Origin: Leidyana gryllorum EB-2025a
Lineage: Eukaryota > Apicomplexa
Direction: 5' to 3'
NCBI GenBank assembly: GCA_048772705.1
Contig: JBLWGC010000043.1
Location: 1 to 64,000, forward strand
Length of the DNA stretch: 64,000 bases
The notes under the pieces were generated by a model, which was not told where the DNA came from, did not search any database, and saw nothing but the letters and a program-made list of their open reading frames with translations. Position numbers and translations under genes: made by a program. Of the stretch, positions 31,441 to 39,939 are shown piece after piece. Position 1 is the first letter of the stretch; every line of letters starts with the position of its first letter.

Positions 31441-31555
31441 GTTTCAGAGGCACACTAAACATTGACTGCGCTGCTCTCCCAATGGCACTTGTGGTCTGCG
31501 ACTCTTCAAAGATGTAAGTTTGTTTGGATCCCGCCACGTGCAGCCGTACGAACTT

Positions 31556-31628
31556 TGGACGACCTGGGTATCGATCCCAGTACCTCTCGCATGCGAAGCG
31601 AGCGCTCTACCATCTGAGCTAGCCGCCC
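31556..31628 (-). tRNA. trnA(CGC): tRNA-Ala (CGC)
   Basis: Loop TTCGCAT, A box GGCTAGCTCAGATGG, all stems paired. Confidence 0.95.
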
Positions 31629-31688
31629 ATGCGCTCTACATGGAAGACCTATTGCATCCAGTGGCTGACCGAGGGCCGACAAAACGGC

Positions 31689-31771
31689 TGACAAGGGTGG
31701 GATTCGAACCCACGCCCTTCCGGCGACTTCTCGCTTACGAAGCGAACGCTCTGCCCCTAAGCTAAGAAGGC
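31689..31771 (-). pseudogene. chimeric tRNA: Thr (CGT) 5' body, Leu 3' end
   Basis: D and anticodon arms are Thr-CGT (stem TTCGC/GCGAG, loop TTCGTAA, acceptor GCCTTCT). The T arm and 3' acceptor are Leu (GTGGG/CCCAC, CCTTGTC). The acceptor strands do not match. Confidence 0.8.
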
Positions 31772-31902
31772 AACTTAGCTGGAGAATCATGTGGCAGTTG
31801 TATCGACAAAAGTTAGCCGGGTGCCACGTGCACGGCGGGCTGTCCCGCGCGCATCGTGGGGCATGCTGGGATGAAGTCGCAGGTTGTCCTGACTACAACG
31901 CC

Positions 31903-31982
31903 TGACAAGAGTGGGATTCGAACCCACGCCCTTTCGGACTGCGGCCTGAACACAGCGCCTTGGACCACTCGGCCATCTTGCC
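31903..31982 (-). tRNA. trnL(CAG): tRNA-Leu (CAG)
   Basis: Clean copy, loop TTCAGGC. Confidence 0.95.
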
Positions 31983-32076
31983 GAAATGTTGTTGGCTCGC
32001 CGCCCCACGCGTTTTCTATCCGTGGAATCTCAGAATGGAAGAACTTCTGGGGTTGGAGGCCGGCGTATCCAGAGCG

Positions 32077-32147
32077 TCCGAGATAGTATAGCGGTTAGGA
32101 TTTCCGCCTATCACGCGGAAGACCAGGGTCGATTCCCGGTCTCGGAG
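32077..32147 (+). pseudogene. tRNA-Asp body with ATC anticodon
   Basis: Loop CTATCAC (G34 to A), one T missing from the T loop, D loop AGCGGTTAGGA. Confidence 0.65.
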
Positions 32148-32200
32148 CACAGTTCGTTTTTCCGCTTCAGATTTCCTGGTGCTCAGATAAAGTTGCGAGC

Positions 32201-32273
32201 TACAGCCAACGAGGATCGAACTCGGGACCTTCTGCGTGTGAAGCAGACGTCGTAACCACTAGACCACGGCTGC
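32201..32273 (-). tRNA. trnV(CAC): tRNA-Val (CAC)
   Basis: Loop TTCACAC; acceptor GCAGCCG/TGGCTGT one wobble. Confidence 0.91.
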
Positions 32274-32367
32274 GCGGATCTTTCGGACTGTGAAAGGGGC
32301 GTGTGTCTCTGGAAACAGGTATCTGATGAGGGGCGAAAACCACCGAATGCTATGAGGTCTGCACAGC

Positions 32368-32384
32368 GGGCGACTAGCTCAACA
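32368..32384 (+). pseudogene. tRNA-Ala 5' terminal fragment
   Basis: GCGGGCGACTAGCTCAA, the first 16 bases of Ala plus flank, directly joined to the Gly upstream flank. Confidence 0.5.
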
Positions 32385-32393
32385 AGATATTAT

Positions 32394-32464
32394 GCATCTG
32401 TGGTCTAGTGGTAGAATGTCTCGTTGCCATCGAGACGACCCGGGTTCGATTCCCGGCAGATGCA
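32394..32464 (+). tRNA. trnG(GCC): tRNA-Gly (GCC)
   Basis: Fully paired copy, T stem CCGGG/CCCGG; T4 run (32479-32482) 15 bases downstream. Confidence 0.96.
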
Positions 32465-32606
32465 GAAGACACAGTTGGTTTTCCCACCATTCCAGGGATT
32501 CACGCTTGAGTTGGTGTCTGACCCCTCCAATCACATCACACGACATTCTGTGGTGGAAATGATGCTATTCCCAGCATCAAACCCTCATATGGATCGAGAC
32601 AGGGGT

Positions 32607-32678
32607 GCCTTTTTAGCTTAGGGGCAGAGCATTCGCTTAGTAAGCGATGGGTCGCCGGTTCAATTTCGGCAGAAGGCT
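32607..32678 (+). tRNA. trnT(AGT): tRNA-Thr (AGT)
   Basis: Loop TTAGTAA; acceptor GCCTTTT one wobble, B box GGTTCAATTTC. Upstream flank is that of Thr-TGT genes, so the gene has been swapped in. Confidence 0.85.
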
Positions 32679-32727
32679 TTGCTCACGACCCAATCAATTC
32701 TATAACTGTTTCCCTCCTGCGCACACT

Positions 32728-32799
32728 TAGCAGTGCGTCGTTTCGATCAACGGACCTTTGGGTTATGAGCCCAACACTCTTCCACTGAGCTACACTGCT
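32728..32799 (-). tRNA. trniM(CAT): tRNA-iMet (CAT)
   Basis: AGCAGTG/CACTGCT, loop CTCATAA; T stem has one change (GTTGATC). Confidence 0.92.
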
Positions 32800-32935
32800 C
32801 AGTCTGCAACATGGAAGAGGGAGCCGAAATGCGATTCTTGAGATGTTAATGGCCTTGAGTGCCGAAGTGGGCTAACGAGGTGGCTATGTTGGTTGTGAGG
32901 GCAACTTGTCCCGTCGGGTCAACCGACGACCAAGA

Positions 32936-33005
32936 GGGCTGTTCTGGAATCGAACCCAGGACTCCTTCCACTCTGAGGAAGGATTATACCAGCAGAGCAA
33001 CAGCC
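32936..33005 (-). pseudogene. tRNA-Pro body with AGA anticodon
   Basis: Loop TCAGAGT (C33, anticodon AGA), D arm broken, one base lost in the T stem. Confidence 0.62.
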
Positions 33006-33094
33006 GAATACTTGGGTGCATGCAACCGAATATACAAATGGAGATTCGAATCTACTGTGACCTTTTCCAGCTTTTTTTTTGGGATGATCGCCGT

Positions 33095-33179
33095 TGCACA
33101 GAATGGGATTCGAACCCATGCAGACTTGCGCCTACCAGAACTTGAGTCTGGCCCCTTCAGACCACTCGGGCATCTGTGC
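33095..33179 (-). tRNA. trnL(CAA): tRNA-Leu (CAA)
   Basis: Only intact copy. Class II, 85 nt, acceptor GCACAGA/TCTGTGC, discriminator A, stem CCAGA/TCTGG, loop CTCAAGT (codon TTG), no intron, T stem ATGGG/CCCAT. Confidence 0.94.
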
Positions 33180-33271
33180 GTTACTTTCCTCTGAGTTCCA
33201 GAAAGTTAATCGCTTCCGTTGCGACCGTCGATGTCGTTCTGGCTGCGGTGTGCCGCCCCGAAGTACTCTCA

Positions 33272-33351
33272 CGGCCCGAGTTGCTTAGATGGTAACGTAT
33301 CTAACTGTAGTGGTGGCATCAAATATTCCACGAGTAAATTCCGTCCGCCCC
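33272..33351 (+). pseudogene. tRNA-Tyr-derived relic, family 2
   Basis: Anticodon region CTGTAG and intron-like TGGTGGC remain. Confidence 0.55.
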
Positions 33352-33454
33352 GAAGTTGAGGAGTGGACTTCTTGCAACGTAGTTCGTCTGACGCTCCTGT
33401 TCCATCCCATCCTGATAGATGCTTCGCTACCTCTACAGCCTCGCTCAAAGATTT

Positions 33455-33526
33455 GTCCGAGTCGTCTAGTGGTTAGGACAGCACGTTGTGGCCGTGCAAA
33501 CCCAGGCTCGATTCCTGGCTCGGACA
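33455..33526 (+). tRNA. trnH(GTG): tRNA-His (GTG)
   Basis: Clean copy. Confidence 0.95.
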
Positions 33527-33573
33527 AGCAGTCTAAAGTGCATTGCTCTTCGCCCCGGTTGAAAACATTGTTG

Positions 33574-33601
33574 CAGCCATGGTCAAGTCTGTACGATCGG
33601 C
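33574..33601 (+). pseudogene. tRNA-Val 5' fragment
   Basis: As 19994. Confidence 0.4.
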
Positions 33602-33672
33602 TGCACCTGCCGGGACTCGAACCCGGGCTGTGAGCATGGGAAGCTCGCATCCTACCCTTGGACCACAAGTGC
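33602..33672 (-). tRNA. trnG(CCC): tRNA-Gly (CCC)
   Basis: Loop TTCCCAT; one stem wobble (CGAGC/GCTCA). Confidence 0.92.
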
Positions 33673-33738
33673 ACTCGAGAGAGAGCCTCAGCACAACGAG
33701 ACTCGGCGGCAGTCTGCGTTGAGCTAGTGGGTGCCTCA

Positions 33739-33808
33739 GGTACTGGCAGGTTCCAGTCTGCGACTTTGTGGCTAAGAGACTTACCCTCTGGTGGCTGAGC
33801 TAAGAGGC
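33739..33808 (-). pseudogene. tRNA-Asn-derived relic, family 1
   Basis: A box TTAGCTCAGCC; T loop lost. Confidence 0.55.
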
Positions 33809-33870
33809 TCGGCTAAGATGAGTGGAGCTTGAGAGACTTAAGCTTTGCAGGTGCCCAGTCGATGCAGTCA

Positions 33871-33942
33871 AGCCTTCTGCCGGAATCGAACCGCCGACCT
33901 TTCGCTTACTAAGCACATGCTCTGCCCCTAAGCTAAGAAGGC
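33871..33942 (-). tRNA. trnT(AGT): tRNA-Thr (AGT), stem weak
   Basis: Loop TTAGTAA but stem TGTGC/GCGAA mismatched, and a T-stem change. Confidence 0.78.
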
Positions 33943-34030
33943 AATGCAAGCCGAAGATCACGAATCAGACACTATTGACGGAGATTGCTGGGCACTTTGC
34001 TCAAGTATTTCACTGACTTCAACCACTGAC

Positions 34031-34102
34031 TTCCACTGCCGGACTTGAGCCCGGAGCTTGCGGGTGAGAGCCGCATATCCTAGCCACTCAGACTACAGTG
34101 AA
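34031..34102 (-). tRNA. trnE(CTC): tRNA-Glu (CTC)
   Basis: Loop CTCTCAC; one base missing in the T stem 3' strand, 5' base changed (TTCACTG). Confidence 0.78.
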
Positions 34103-34166
34103 CAACATGTCTCAGCGAAGGCAGCTAGTCAGCCAAATCATCGAAGTAAAGTGCTGAGCATTTGGC

Positions 34167-34239
34167 TACCTACGGCGAGACTCGAACTCGCAACCTTTGG
34201 ATTAGAAGTCCAACGCGCTATCCATTGCGCCACGTAGGC
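34167..34239 (-). tRNA. trnR(TCT): tRNA-Arg (TCT)
   Basis: Acceptor GCCTACG/CGTAGGT, discriminator A, A box TGGCGCAATGG, stem TTGGA/TCCAA, loop CTTCTAA (codon AGA), T stem GCGAG/CTCGC. Confidence 0.95.
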
Positions 34240-34328
34240 CGCGGCTCTTCGACTAGATTGAAATAACAACATTCACATTTTTGGACCACGCGCCAGCCGT
34301 TTCTCTGCAGCCAAAGTTGCATGGAGTT

Positions 34329-34403
34329 TGGACGACCTGGCTGTCGATCCCAGTACCTCTCTCGCATGCACAGCGAGCGCTCCACCATCTGATCTAGCCG
34401 CCC
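34329..34403 (-). pseudogene. tRNA-Ala (TGC) with insertion
   Basis: Loop TGTGCAT lacks T33 and two extra bases lie after the anticodon stem. Confidence 0.62.
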
Positions 34404-34463
34404 ATGCGTACAACATGGAAGACCTAATTCATCCAGTGGCTGACGGAGTGCCGATACCATGGC

Positions 34464-34546
34464 TGACAAGACTGGGATTCGAACCCACGGGGCCCGTTCG
34501 GACTGCGACCTGCACACAGGGCCTTCGAGCACTCGGCCATCTTGCC
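34464..34546 (-). pseudogene. tRNA-Leu (CAG), degenerate
   Basis: Loop TGCAGGT (G33), enlarged variable arm, D loop changed. Confidence 0.62.
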
Positions 34547-34640
34547 GGGATGTTGTTGGCTTGCCGCTCCACGCGTTTTCTGTGCTTGAAATCTCAAAAT
34601 GGAAGGACTTTTGGGGTCGGAGGCAGGCGTGTTCAGAGCG

Positions 34641-34712
34641 TCCGAGATAGTATAGTGGTTAGTATTTCCGCCTGTCACGCGGAAGACCCGGGTTCGATTC
34701 CCGGTCTCGGAG
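34641..34712 (+). tRNA. trnD(GTC): tRNA-Asp (GTC)
   Basis: Consensus copy. Confidence 0.96.
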
Positions 34713-34837
34713 CACACTTAAGTGCTGGATTTGAATCGGCACGCCGACCTGCGTTGCCCGCCTCCAACCTGAGAGTCTTTCCATTCTCGAGATTCCGGGG
34801 ACGGGAAACGCGTGGAGCGGCCAGCCAACAACACTCC

Positions 34838-34917
34838 GGCAAGAAGGCCGAGTGGTCTAAGGCGCTGTGTTAAGGCCACAGTCCGAAAGGGCGTGGGTTC
34901 GAATCCCACTCTTGTCA
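34838..34917 (+). tRNA. trnL(AAG): tRNA-Leu (AAG)
   Basis: Loop TTAAGGC on a fully Watson-Crick stem CTGTG/CACAG; T stem perfect. Confidence 0.94.
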
Positions 34918-34977
34918 GGCGTTGTATCGGCAGTCGGTCAGCCACTGGATGCAATAGGTTTTCCATGTAGAGCGGCT

Positions 34978-35050
34978 GGGCGGCTAGCTCAGATGGTAGA
35001 GCGCTCGCTTTGCATGCGAGGGGTACTGGGATCGATACCCAGGTCGTCCA
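34978..35050 (+). tRNA. trnA(TGC): tRNA-Ala (TGC)
   Basis: Loop TTTGCAT (codon GCA) on CTCGC/GCGAG; GGGCGGC/GTCGTCC. Confidence 0.94.
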
Positions 35051-35127
35051 AACTCAGTAGGGCGGCACCTGCCGGTAGTTGAATACAGAGTTGCGACCTC
35101 TAAGAGAGCGTCGGATATCGCAGCTCC

Positions 35128-35200
35128 CGATACTGCTACGCTTCGAAACTGCGACTTTGTGGTGAACAGCTACACGCTTTGCCGACTGAGCTACAGGACC
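35128..35200 (-). pseudogene. tRNA-Asn (GTT), degenerate
   Basis: Loop CTGTTCA, stem TGTAG/CCACA, 3' acceptor CAGTATC unpaired. Confidence 0.62.
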
Positions 35201-35455
35201 CAGTTGCAATGTTCTTCCAAGCGAGCAAGAATCATACCTGCAGCCCAAACAGCTTCCTTCATGATATCCGACGCTGGAGTAGTGCAACTCAGTGCGAGAG
35301 TTCTGGGCTTGTGACTACAGGGTCCGAGGTCTCCTGCAACACGGGTCTCTCCACTGATCAGCTCGGTTTCTGTCCCGCCACTCCAAGCGTTCCCTGTCTG
35401 TTAGAGCTAGAGAATGGAAAGGCTGGGCTCTAAGATGGGGGGGGGTCACGCGCCT

Positions 35456-35500
35456 CCGACATGGTGTGAAACTTATACTTCCGCCTGGCACGCCAACGAT
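35456..35500 (+). pseudogene. tRNA-Asp 5' half relic
   Basis: Anticodon arm TTCCGCCTGGCACGCC; A box and T arm lost. Siblings at 41155 and 42964. Confidence 0.45.
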
Positions 35501-35561
35501 GCGGTGAGTACCAAAGTCACTTCACATGTCAGGCTATCGGGTTTTGTGTTCTTGCTTCCCT

Positions 35562-35634
35562 GCCGCCCTAGCTCAGTCGGTAGAGCGCAAGACTCTTAAT
35601 CTTGCAGTCGCGGGTTCGAGCCCCGCGGGCGGTG
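35562..35634 (+). tRNA. trnK(CTT): tRNA-Lys (CTT)
   Basis: Clean copy. Confidence 0.95.
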
Positions 35635-35694
35635 CAAATCAATGTCTCTGGGAGTAGGAATGGAACCGTTGCCTACAAGCACACTCACCTGGAT

Positions 35695-35767
35695 TTCCAC
35701 TGCCGGGACTTGAACCCGGATCGTGCGGGTGAAAGCCGCATATCCTAGCCACTTAGACTACAGTGGA
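35695..35767 (-). tRNA. trnE(TTC): tRNA-Glu (TTC)
   Basis: Clean copy, loop CTTTCAC. Confidence 0.95.
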
Positions 35768-35848
35768 CAAGCTCCCGAGCTGAGGCTTCGGACGAAAGCC
35801 GTACCATCTTGAGATGAGATGGAGCGTCGGGTCAACCGACAAGCAACG

Positions 35849-35920
35849 GGGCTGTTCTGGGAATCGAACCCAGGACTTCTTCCACCCGAAGGAAGAATCA
35901 TACCACTAGACCAAACAGCC
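35849..35920 (-). tRNA. trnP(CGG): tRNA-Pro (CGG)
   Basis: Clean copy. Confidence 0.95.
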
Positions 35921-36009
35921 GCCTGTCGGCCGTGCAACCCGCTGAGGACAGTTGAGATAGTGGTCATACTATGTTGAGAATCAACAAAATGCGACGGGGT
36001 CTGCACAAA

Positions 36010-36082
36010 GGGCGGCTAGCTCAAATGGTAGAGCGCTCGCTTAGCATGCGAGAGGTACTGGGATCGATGCCCAGGTCGTCCA
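36010..36082 (+). tRNA. trnA(AGC): tRNA-Ala (AGC)
   Basis: Clean copy, loop TTAGCAT. Confidence 0.95.
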
Positions 36083-36186
36083 AACTTCGTAGTCTGCAAG
36101 TGCCGCTTTTTTACTACAGAGTTGAAAGCTTTCAAGTGTGCCCTTTACCCCTTGGCTAGACTCGGGCACCGCAGTATGTGTGAAGG

Positions 36187-36256
36187 TTGCCTCAGAGCCC
36201 GGATTTCCGAGTTTGCATTTCACAATCACACACTCTGCCGACGAAGATACCAGAGT
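36187..36256 (-). pseudogene. tRNA-Asn-derived relic, family 2
   Basis: As 5711. Confidence 0.5.
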
Positions 36257-36360
36257 CAGTTACAATATTTCAAAGGTCAGTAGAGAGACGCGTGTTGCAT
36301 GTGTCCAGTTGGGAGCGCTAGCCCGGATGATTCTACCGACTCTTTTGGATGGGCTGAACC

Positions 36361-36432
36361 GGTTGCGTGGTGTAGTGGTTAGCACTGGAGACTCTGAATC
36401 TCCCGACCTGGGTTCGAATCCCGGCGCGACCT
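36361..36432 (+). tRNA. trnQ(CTG): tRNA-Gln (CTG)
   Basis: Clean copy, T loop TTCGAAT. Confidence 0.95.
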
Positions 36433-36483
36433 TGGAACTGGTCCTCACTACTCCCTGAAACTTCGCCATCTCTTGCCATTCGT

Positions 36484-36511
36484 GCAGCCACGGTCTAGTG
36501 GTCTCGACGTA
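36484..36511 (+). pseudogene. tRNA-Val 5' fragment
   Basis: Inverted match to 30506. Confidence 0.4.
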
Positions 36512-36574
36512 CACGACCGTTTTACTTCAAATGAGAAGATAGAATCGAGTTGAGCGAGTGTGAGGGGCAGTTCT

Positions 36575-36646
36575 GGGTACGTAGCTCAGTGGTAGAGCAG
36601 CTGACTGCAGATCAGCAGGCTCGTGGTTCAACTCCGCGCGTGCCCT
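36575..36646 (+). tRNA. trnC(GCA): tRNA-Cys (GCA)
   Basis: Clean copy. Confidence 0.94.
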
Positions 36647-36715
36647 GGAGATGGGCTAAAACGCTCGAAGTTGTTGGTCCAACATTCCTGACCACAATGC
36701 AATGAGTCTGGAGCG

Positions 36716-36790
36716 GGGCCTATGGCGGAACGTAGCGGGTCTGACTGCAGCTTAGTAAATTGGGGGTTCGAATCACTCAATTTGACCTCA
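36716..36790 (+). pseudogene. tRNA-Trp relic, GCA anticodon
   Basis: Inverted twin of 30230 with the same lesions. Confidence 0.65.
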
Positions 36791-36821
36791 TGATCTTCCC
36801 GTATGGGGGGCAACCTGAAAA

Positions 36822-36870
36822 GAGTGGGATTCGGGCCGACGCCCTTCCAGTACTGCGCCGTCTACAGCTT
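36822..36870 (-). pseudogene. tRNA-Leu 3' half
   Basis: Inverted twin of 30152. Confidence 0.5.
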
Positions 36871-36957
36871 CTTGCCAGTGTCTGAATGGCTCTGATGTTT
36901 GATTCTAACTCAGGGGGATCCAGCATCCGGGTCGGTGCCATCTGTCGTCGCAGAAGT

Positions 36958-37031
36958 GGTCGCGTAGCTCAGTCGGTTAGAGCGTGAGCCTAATAAGCTC
37001 AAGGTCCCCGGTTCGAGCCCGGGCGTGACCA
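36958..37031 (+). tRNA. trnI(AAT): tRNA-Ile (AAT)
   Basis: Clean copy. Confidence 0.95.
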
Positions 37032-37131
37032 AGTGAGTAGATCTCTGATAAATACTTGTCCTGGACCCGAGGAAGCCTCAACATTCTGCGACCAATACGA
37101 AAGGAACTAGTTACTAAGTCCGAGCTTCCTT

Positions 37132-37196
37132 GCCGCTCCAGCTCCGTCGGTAGACCCCTAAACTTTCAATGGAGAGACCGCAGCTTCGGGCAGCGC
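37132..37196 (+). pseudogene. tRNA-Lys relic
   Basis: AAACTTTCAA in place of the anticodon arm; sibling at 55971. Confidence 0.5.
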
Positions 37197-37266
37197 CAGC
37201 AGTCCGAGTCAAGCTTGCTGAACCGTATGTGAAGCCACAGGACGCAAGATGCCAAGTCCGACAGGT

Positions 37267-37348
37267 GGCAACTTGCCCGAGTGGTTAAGGGGGTAGACTA
37301 GAAATCTACTGGGCCTGGCCCGCGCTGGTTCAAATCCAGCAGTTGTCG
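37267..37348 (+). tRNA. trnS(AGA): tRNA-Ser (AGA)
   Basis: Clean copy. Confidence 0.95.
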
Positions 37349-37426
37349 TGCGATCTGATTGGAGGGGCAGACAACAACTCACTCCTGAAACCCCAGAATG
37401 GTGCCTCAATCAACCATCTGCCACTC

Positions 37427-37497
37427 TGCATCTGCCGGGAATCGAACCGGGGTCGTCTCGGTGGCAACGACACAGTCTACCACTAAACCACAGATGC
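37427..37497 (-). tRNA. trnG(GCC): tRNA-Gly (GCC)
   Basis: Loop TTGCCAC; one anticodon-stem mismatch, T stem changed at one pair. Confidence 0.83.
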
Positions 37498-37639
37498 GTG
37501 ACATCTCCATTCCTGAACACAAAGCGAAGGGTCTTAAAACTAGTCCAGGCCGTCCAACTTAGGCCGATACATAAAAACCAGGCTCATCGGATACGTGGTT
37601 CCAGAGACACACGCTCCTTTCGCAGTCCGGAAGCTCCGT

Positions 37640-37709
37640 GCAGCCATCTAGTGGTCACGACGTCTGTTTAACACGCAGAAGGTCCCGAGTTCCATCCTCG
37701 GTGGCTGTA
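37640..37709 (+). pseudogene. tRNA-Val (AAC) with 3-base deletion
   Basis: Inverted relative of 27371, B box TTCCATC. Confidence 0.68.
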
Positions 37710-37761
37710 ACACGCATCGTTCAGGTGAGCATCACGAAATCTAGAGAGGAAGACGATCTAT

Positions 37762-37833
37762 CTCCGAGACCGGAAATCGAACCCGGGAATTTCGCGTGAC
37801 AGGCGGAAATACTAAGCACTAGACTATCTCGGC
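37762..37833 (-). tRNA. trnD(GTC): tRNA-Asp (GTC), weakened
   Basis: Loop CTGTCAC; changes in variable loop, T stem and D arm. Confidence 0.78.
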
Positions 37834-37930
37834 CGCTCTGAATACGCCGGCCTCCAACTCCAAAAAGTCTTTCCATTTTGAGATTCCACAAGGACAGGAA
37901 ACGCGTGGAACGGCGAGCCAACGACATTCC

Positions 37931-38010
37931 GGCGAGATGGCCGAGTGGTCCAAGGCGCTGTGTTCAGGCCGCAGTCCGAAAGGGCGTGGGTTCGAATCCC
38001 ACTCTTGTCA
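37931..38010 (+). tRNA. trnL(CAG): tRNA-Leu (CAG)
   Basis: Loop TTCAGGC; GGCGAGA acceptor gives a G-T wobble. Confidence 0.93.
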
Positions 38011-38140
38011 GCCGTTGTAGTCAGAATAACTTGCGACTTCTTCCCAGCATGCCCGCACGATGGGCGGGACTGCCCGCCGTGCACGTAGCACCCGGCTAAC
38101 TTTTGTCGATACAACTGACACATGATTCTCCAGATAAGTT

Positions 38141-38212
38141 GCCTTCTTAGCTTAGGGGCAGAGCGTTCGCTTCGTAAGCGAGAAGTCGCCGGTTCGATTC
38201 CGGCAGAAGGCT
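38141..38212 (+). tRNA. trnT(CGT): tRNA-Thr (CGT)
   Basis: Clean copy: GCCTTCT/AGAAGGC, stem TTCGC/GCGAG, loop TTCGTAA (codon ACG). Confidence 0.95.
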
Positions 38213-38305
38213 TTCCTCACGCACTTAAGCTATTCTGACTGGTCTCTCAGTCTCGATAAGGATCTGAAAGGTTTGGAGGGGATTTGCAATGCACTTTAGA
38301 TTGGT

Positions 38306-38377
38306 TGTCCGAGCCAGGAATCGCGCCTGGGTTTGCACGGCCACAACGTGCTGTCCTAACCACTAGACGACTCGGAC
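38306..38377 (-). tRNA. trnH(GTG): tRNA-His (GTG)
   Basis: Stems paired; T loop CGCGATT variant. Confidence 0.9.
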
Positions 38378-38448
38378 AAATCTTTGAGCGAGGCTGTAGA
38401 GGTAGCGAAGCATCGACCAGGATGGGATGGAACAGCCACTCCTCAACT

Positions 38449-38528
38449 TCGGGTGGGACGGAATTCACTCGTGGAATATCTGATACCACCACTACAGTCA
38501 GATACGTTACCATCTAAGCACCCTGGGC
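38449..38528 (-). pseudogene. tRNA-Tyr-derived relic, family 2
   Basis: CTGTAG kept; A box and T loop lost. Confidence 0.55.
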
Positions 38529-38619
38529 CGTAAGAGTACTTCGGGGTGGCACACCGCAGCCAGAACGACATCAGCTGAGACAAAATCTGAGTTGCAGCAG
38601 TTGTGAGGGGCTGGAACTG

Positions 38620-38691
38620 CTCCGAGACCGGGAATCGAACCCGGGTCTTCCGCGTGACAGGCGGAAATACTAACCACTATACTATCTCGGA
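38620..38691 (-). tRNA. trnD(GTC): tRNA-Asp (GTC)
   Basis: Consensus copy. Confidence 0.96.
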
Positions 38692-38777
38692 CGCTGTGAA
38701 CACGCCGCCCTCCAATCCCAAAAGTCCTTCCATTCCAAGCACAGAAAACGCGTCGAGCGGCGAGCCAACAACATCCC

Positions 38778-38860
38778 GGCAAGATGGCCGAGTTGTCTAA
38801 GGTGCTGTGCTCAAACCGCAGTCCGAGAGGGCGAGGATCTGGGGTTAAGCCTTTCGAACC
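38778..38860 (+). pseudogene. tRNA-Leu (CAA-like) 5' part
   Basis: Loop CTCAAAC; T arm replaced by a CTGGGGTT...AACCCCAG inverted repeat. Confidence 0.6.
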
Positions 38861-38877
38861 CCAGGGCAGTTGGACGG

Positions 38878-38957
38878 CCGGGGATAGCTCAGTTGGTAGA
38901 GCATCTGACTGTAGTGCTGGCATCAGATAGTCGGCGGTTCGATTCCGTCCCACCGGA
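38878..38957 (+). tRNA. trnY(GTA): tRNA-Tyr (GTA) with intron
   Basis: CTGTAG-A loop split by TGCTGGC; acceptor CCGGGGA/CCACCGG. Confidence 0.92.
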
Positions 38958-39058
38958 AGTAGAGTGGTGATTGGCAAAGTACTACTCAACCTGATGGTGT
39001 TGGCAGACAGCGTTGATAGGCCAACTAGACTACTCCGGCGAGTTCCATCTATCTAGTT

Positions 39059-39130
39059 CGGATGAGCTGAGAATCGATCCCAGAACCTTTCGTACACTAA
39101 GCACCGTTTCATCATCTGGGCTTGCCTCCC
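39059..39130 (-). pseudogene. tRNA-Ala-derived relic (module copy)
   Basis: As 11094, inverted. Confidence 0.65.
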
Positions 39131-39219
39131 TCTGTGCCTACCTCATGGCCTTGAGTGATACTTCACATAGTGAGACGAGTCTCTCGACTGTACCCAGCGG
39201 GTTGAACCACCGACTAGGC

Positions 39220-39291
39220 GGCTGTTTGGTCTAGTGGTATGATCCTTCCTTAGGGTGGATTGAGTGCTGGGTTCGATTCCCAGAACAGCCC
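39220..39291 (+). tRNA. trnP(AGG): tRNA-Pro (AGG), stem weak
   Basis: Loop TTAGGGT but stem CTTCC/GGATT mispairs at two positions. Confidence 0.72.
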
Positions 39292-39366
39292 GCTTTGTTG
39301 TAACTTGACCCAACCTGCGTGGCAGCATGGTTCTGGGTTCGGGTGATTCTTCGGAGACAGTCGGGG

Positions 39367-39439
39367 GGGAGTGTAGCGCAGTCGGTAGCGCGTAGGTCTC
39401 ATAATCCTGAAGTCGAGAGTTCGATCCTCTCCACTCCCA
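39367..39439 (+). tRNA. trnM(CAT): tRNA-eMet (CAT)
   Basis: Clean elongator Met, GGGAGTG/CACTCCC, loop CTCATAA. Confidence 0.95.
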
Positions 39440-39483
39440 GGGTCGGAATCGAAATCGCCGACAAACTCATCATGCTATCGTTT

Positions 39484-39554
39484 TGCATCTGTCGGGAATC
39501 GCACACGGGCTATCTTGATGGCAGCGAGAGACTCTTCCACTAGACCACAGATGC
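39484..39554 (-). pseudogene. tRNA-Gly (GCC), degenerate
   Basis: Loop CTGCCAT, stem mismatches and B box TGTGCGATTCC. Confidence 0.62.
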
Positions 39555-39622
39555 AGAACACGATCCTGTTGATTCTTGTACCGGGTGGACAGCCATTCTT
39601 TATAAGCCTATCGATGCATCAA

Positions 39623-39694
39623 AGCCTTCTGCCGGAATCGAGCCGGCGCCTTCTCGCTTACGAAGCGAACGCTCTGCCCCCAAGCTTCGAAGGC
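39623..39694 (-). tRNA. trnT(CGT): tRNA-Thr (CGT)
   Basis: Loop TTCGTAA; A box TCGAAGCTTGGG altered, B box GGCTCGATTCC. Confidence 0.82.
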
Positions 39695-39770
39695 AATGTA
39701 AGTTGGAGACAACCAAACGATGGCTACTGACGGACATAAGTGGAGCACTTTGCTCGAGTACTTCAATGAC

Positions 39771-39843
39771 TTCCACTGCCGGGACTTGAACCCGGATCGT
39801 GCGGGTGAGAGCCGCATATCCTAGTCACTTAGACTACAGTGGA
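39771..39843 (-). tRNA. trnE(CTC): tRNA-Glu (CTC)
   Basis: One D-stem change, otherwise clean. Confidence 0.93.
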
Positions 39844-39939
39844 CAAGTGCTCGAGTTTAGGTTTCGGCCGGCCGAACCGTCTCGGAAGGATTCCACCATC
39901 AAATACGACTGGAATTTGTTACCAAGTCCGAGCTTTCTT

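Larger units (their letters stand above)
33272..34712 (+). repeat. Inverted duplicate of 45507-46911
   Basis: Tyr'-His-GlyCCC-Asn'-Thr-Glu-ArgTCT-Ala-Leu-Asp; the other copy has the exact reverse order. Confidence 0.85.

Noticed and set aside
33072-33080. T9 run as a terminator for tRNA-Leu (CAA) at 33095.
   Set aside because: The run is on the plus strand while the gene is on the minus strand, where it would read as A9.
35282-35330. Possible iMet relic (CTTGTGA loop).
   Set aside because: Only the D-arm region resembles iMet; too decayed to assign.
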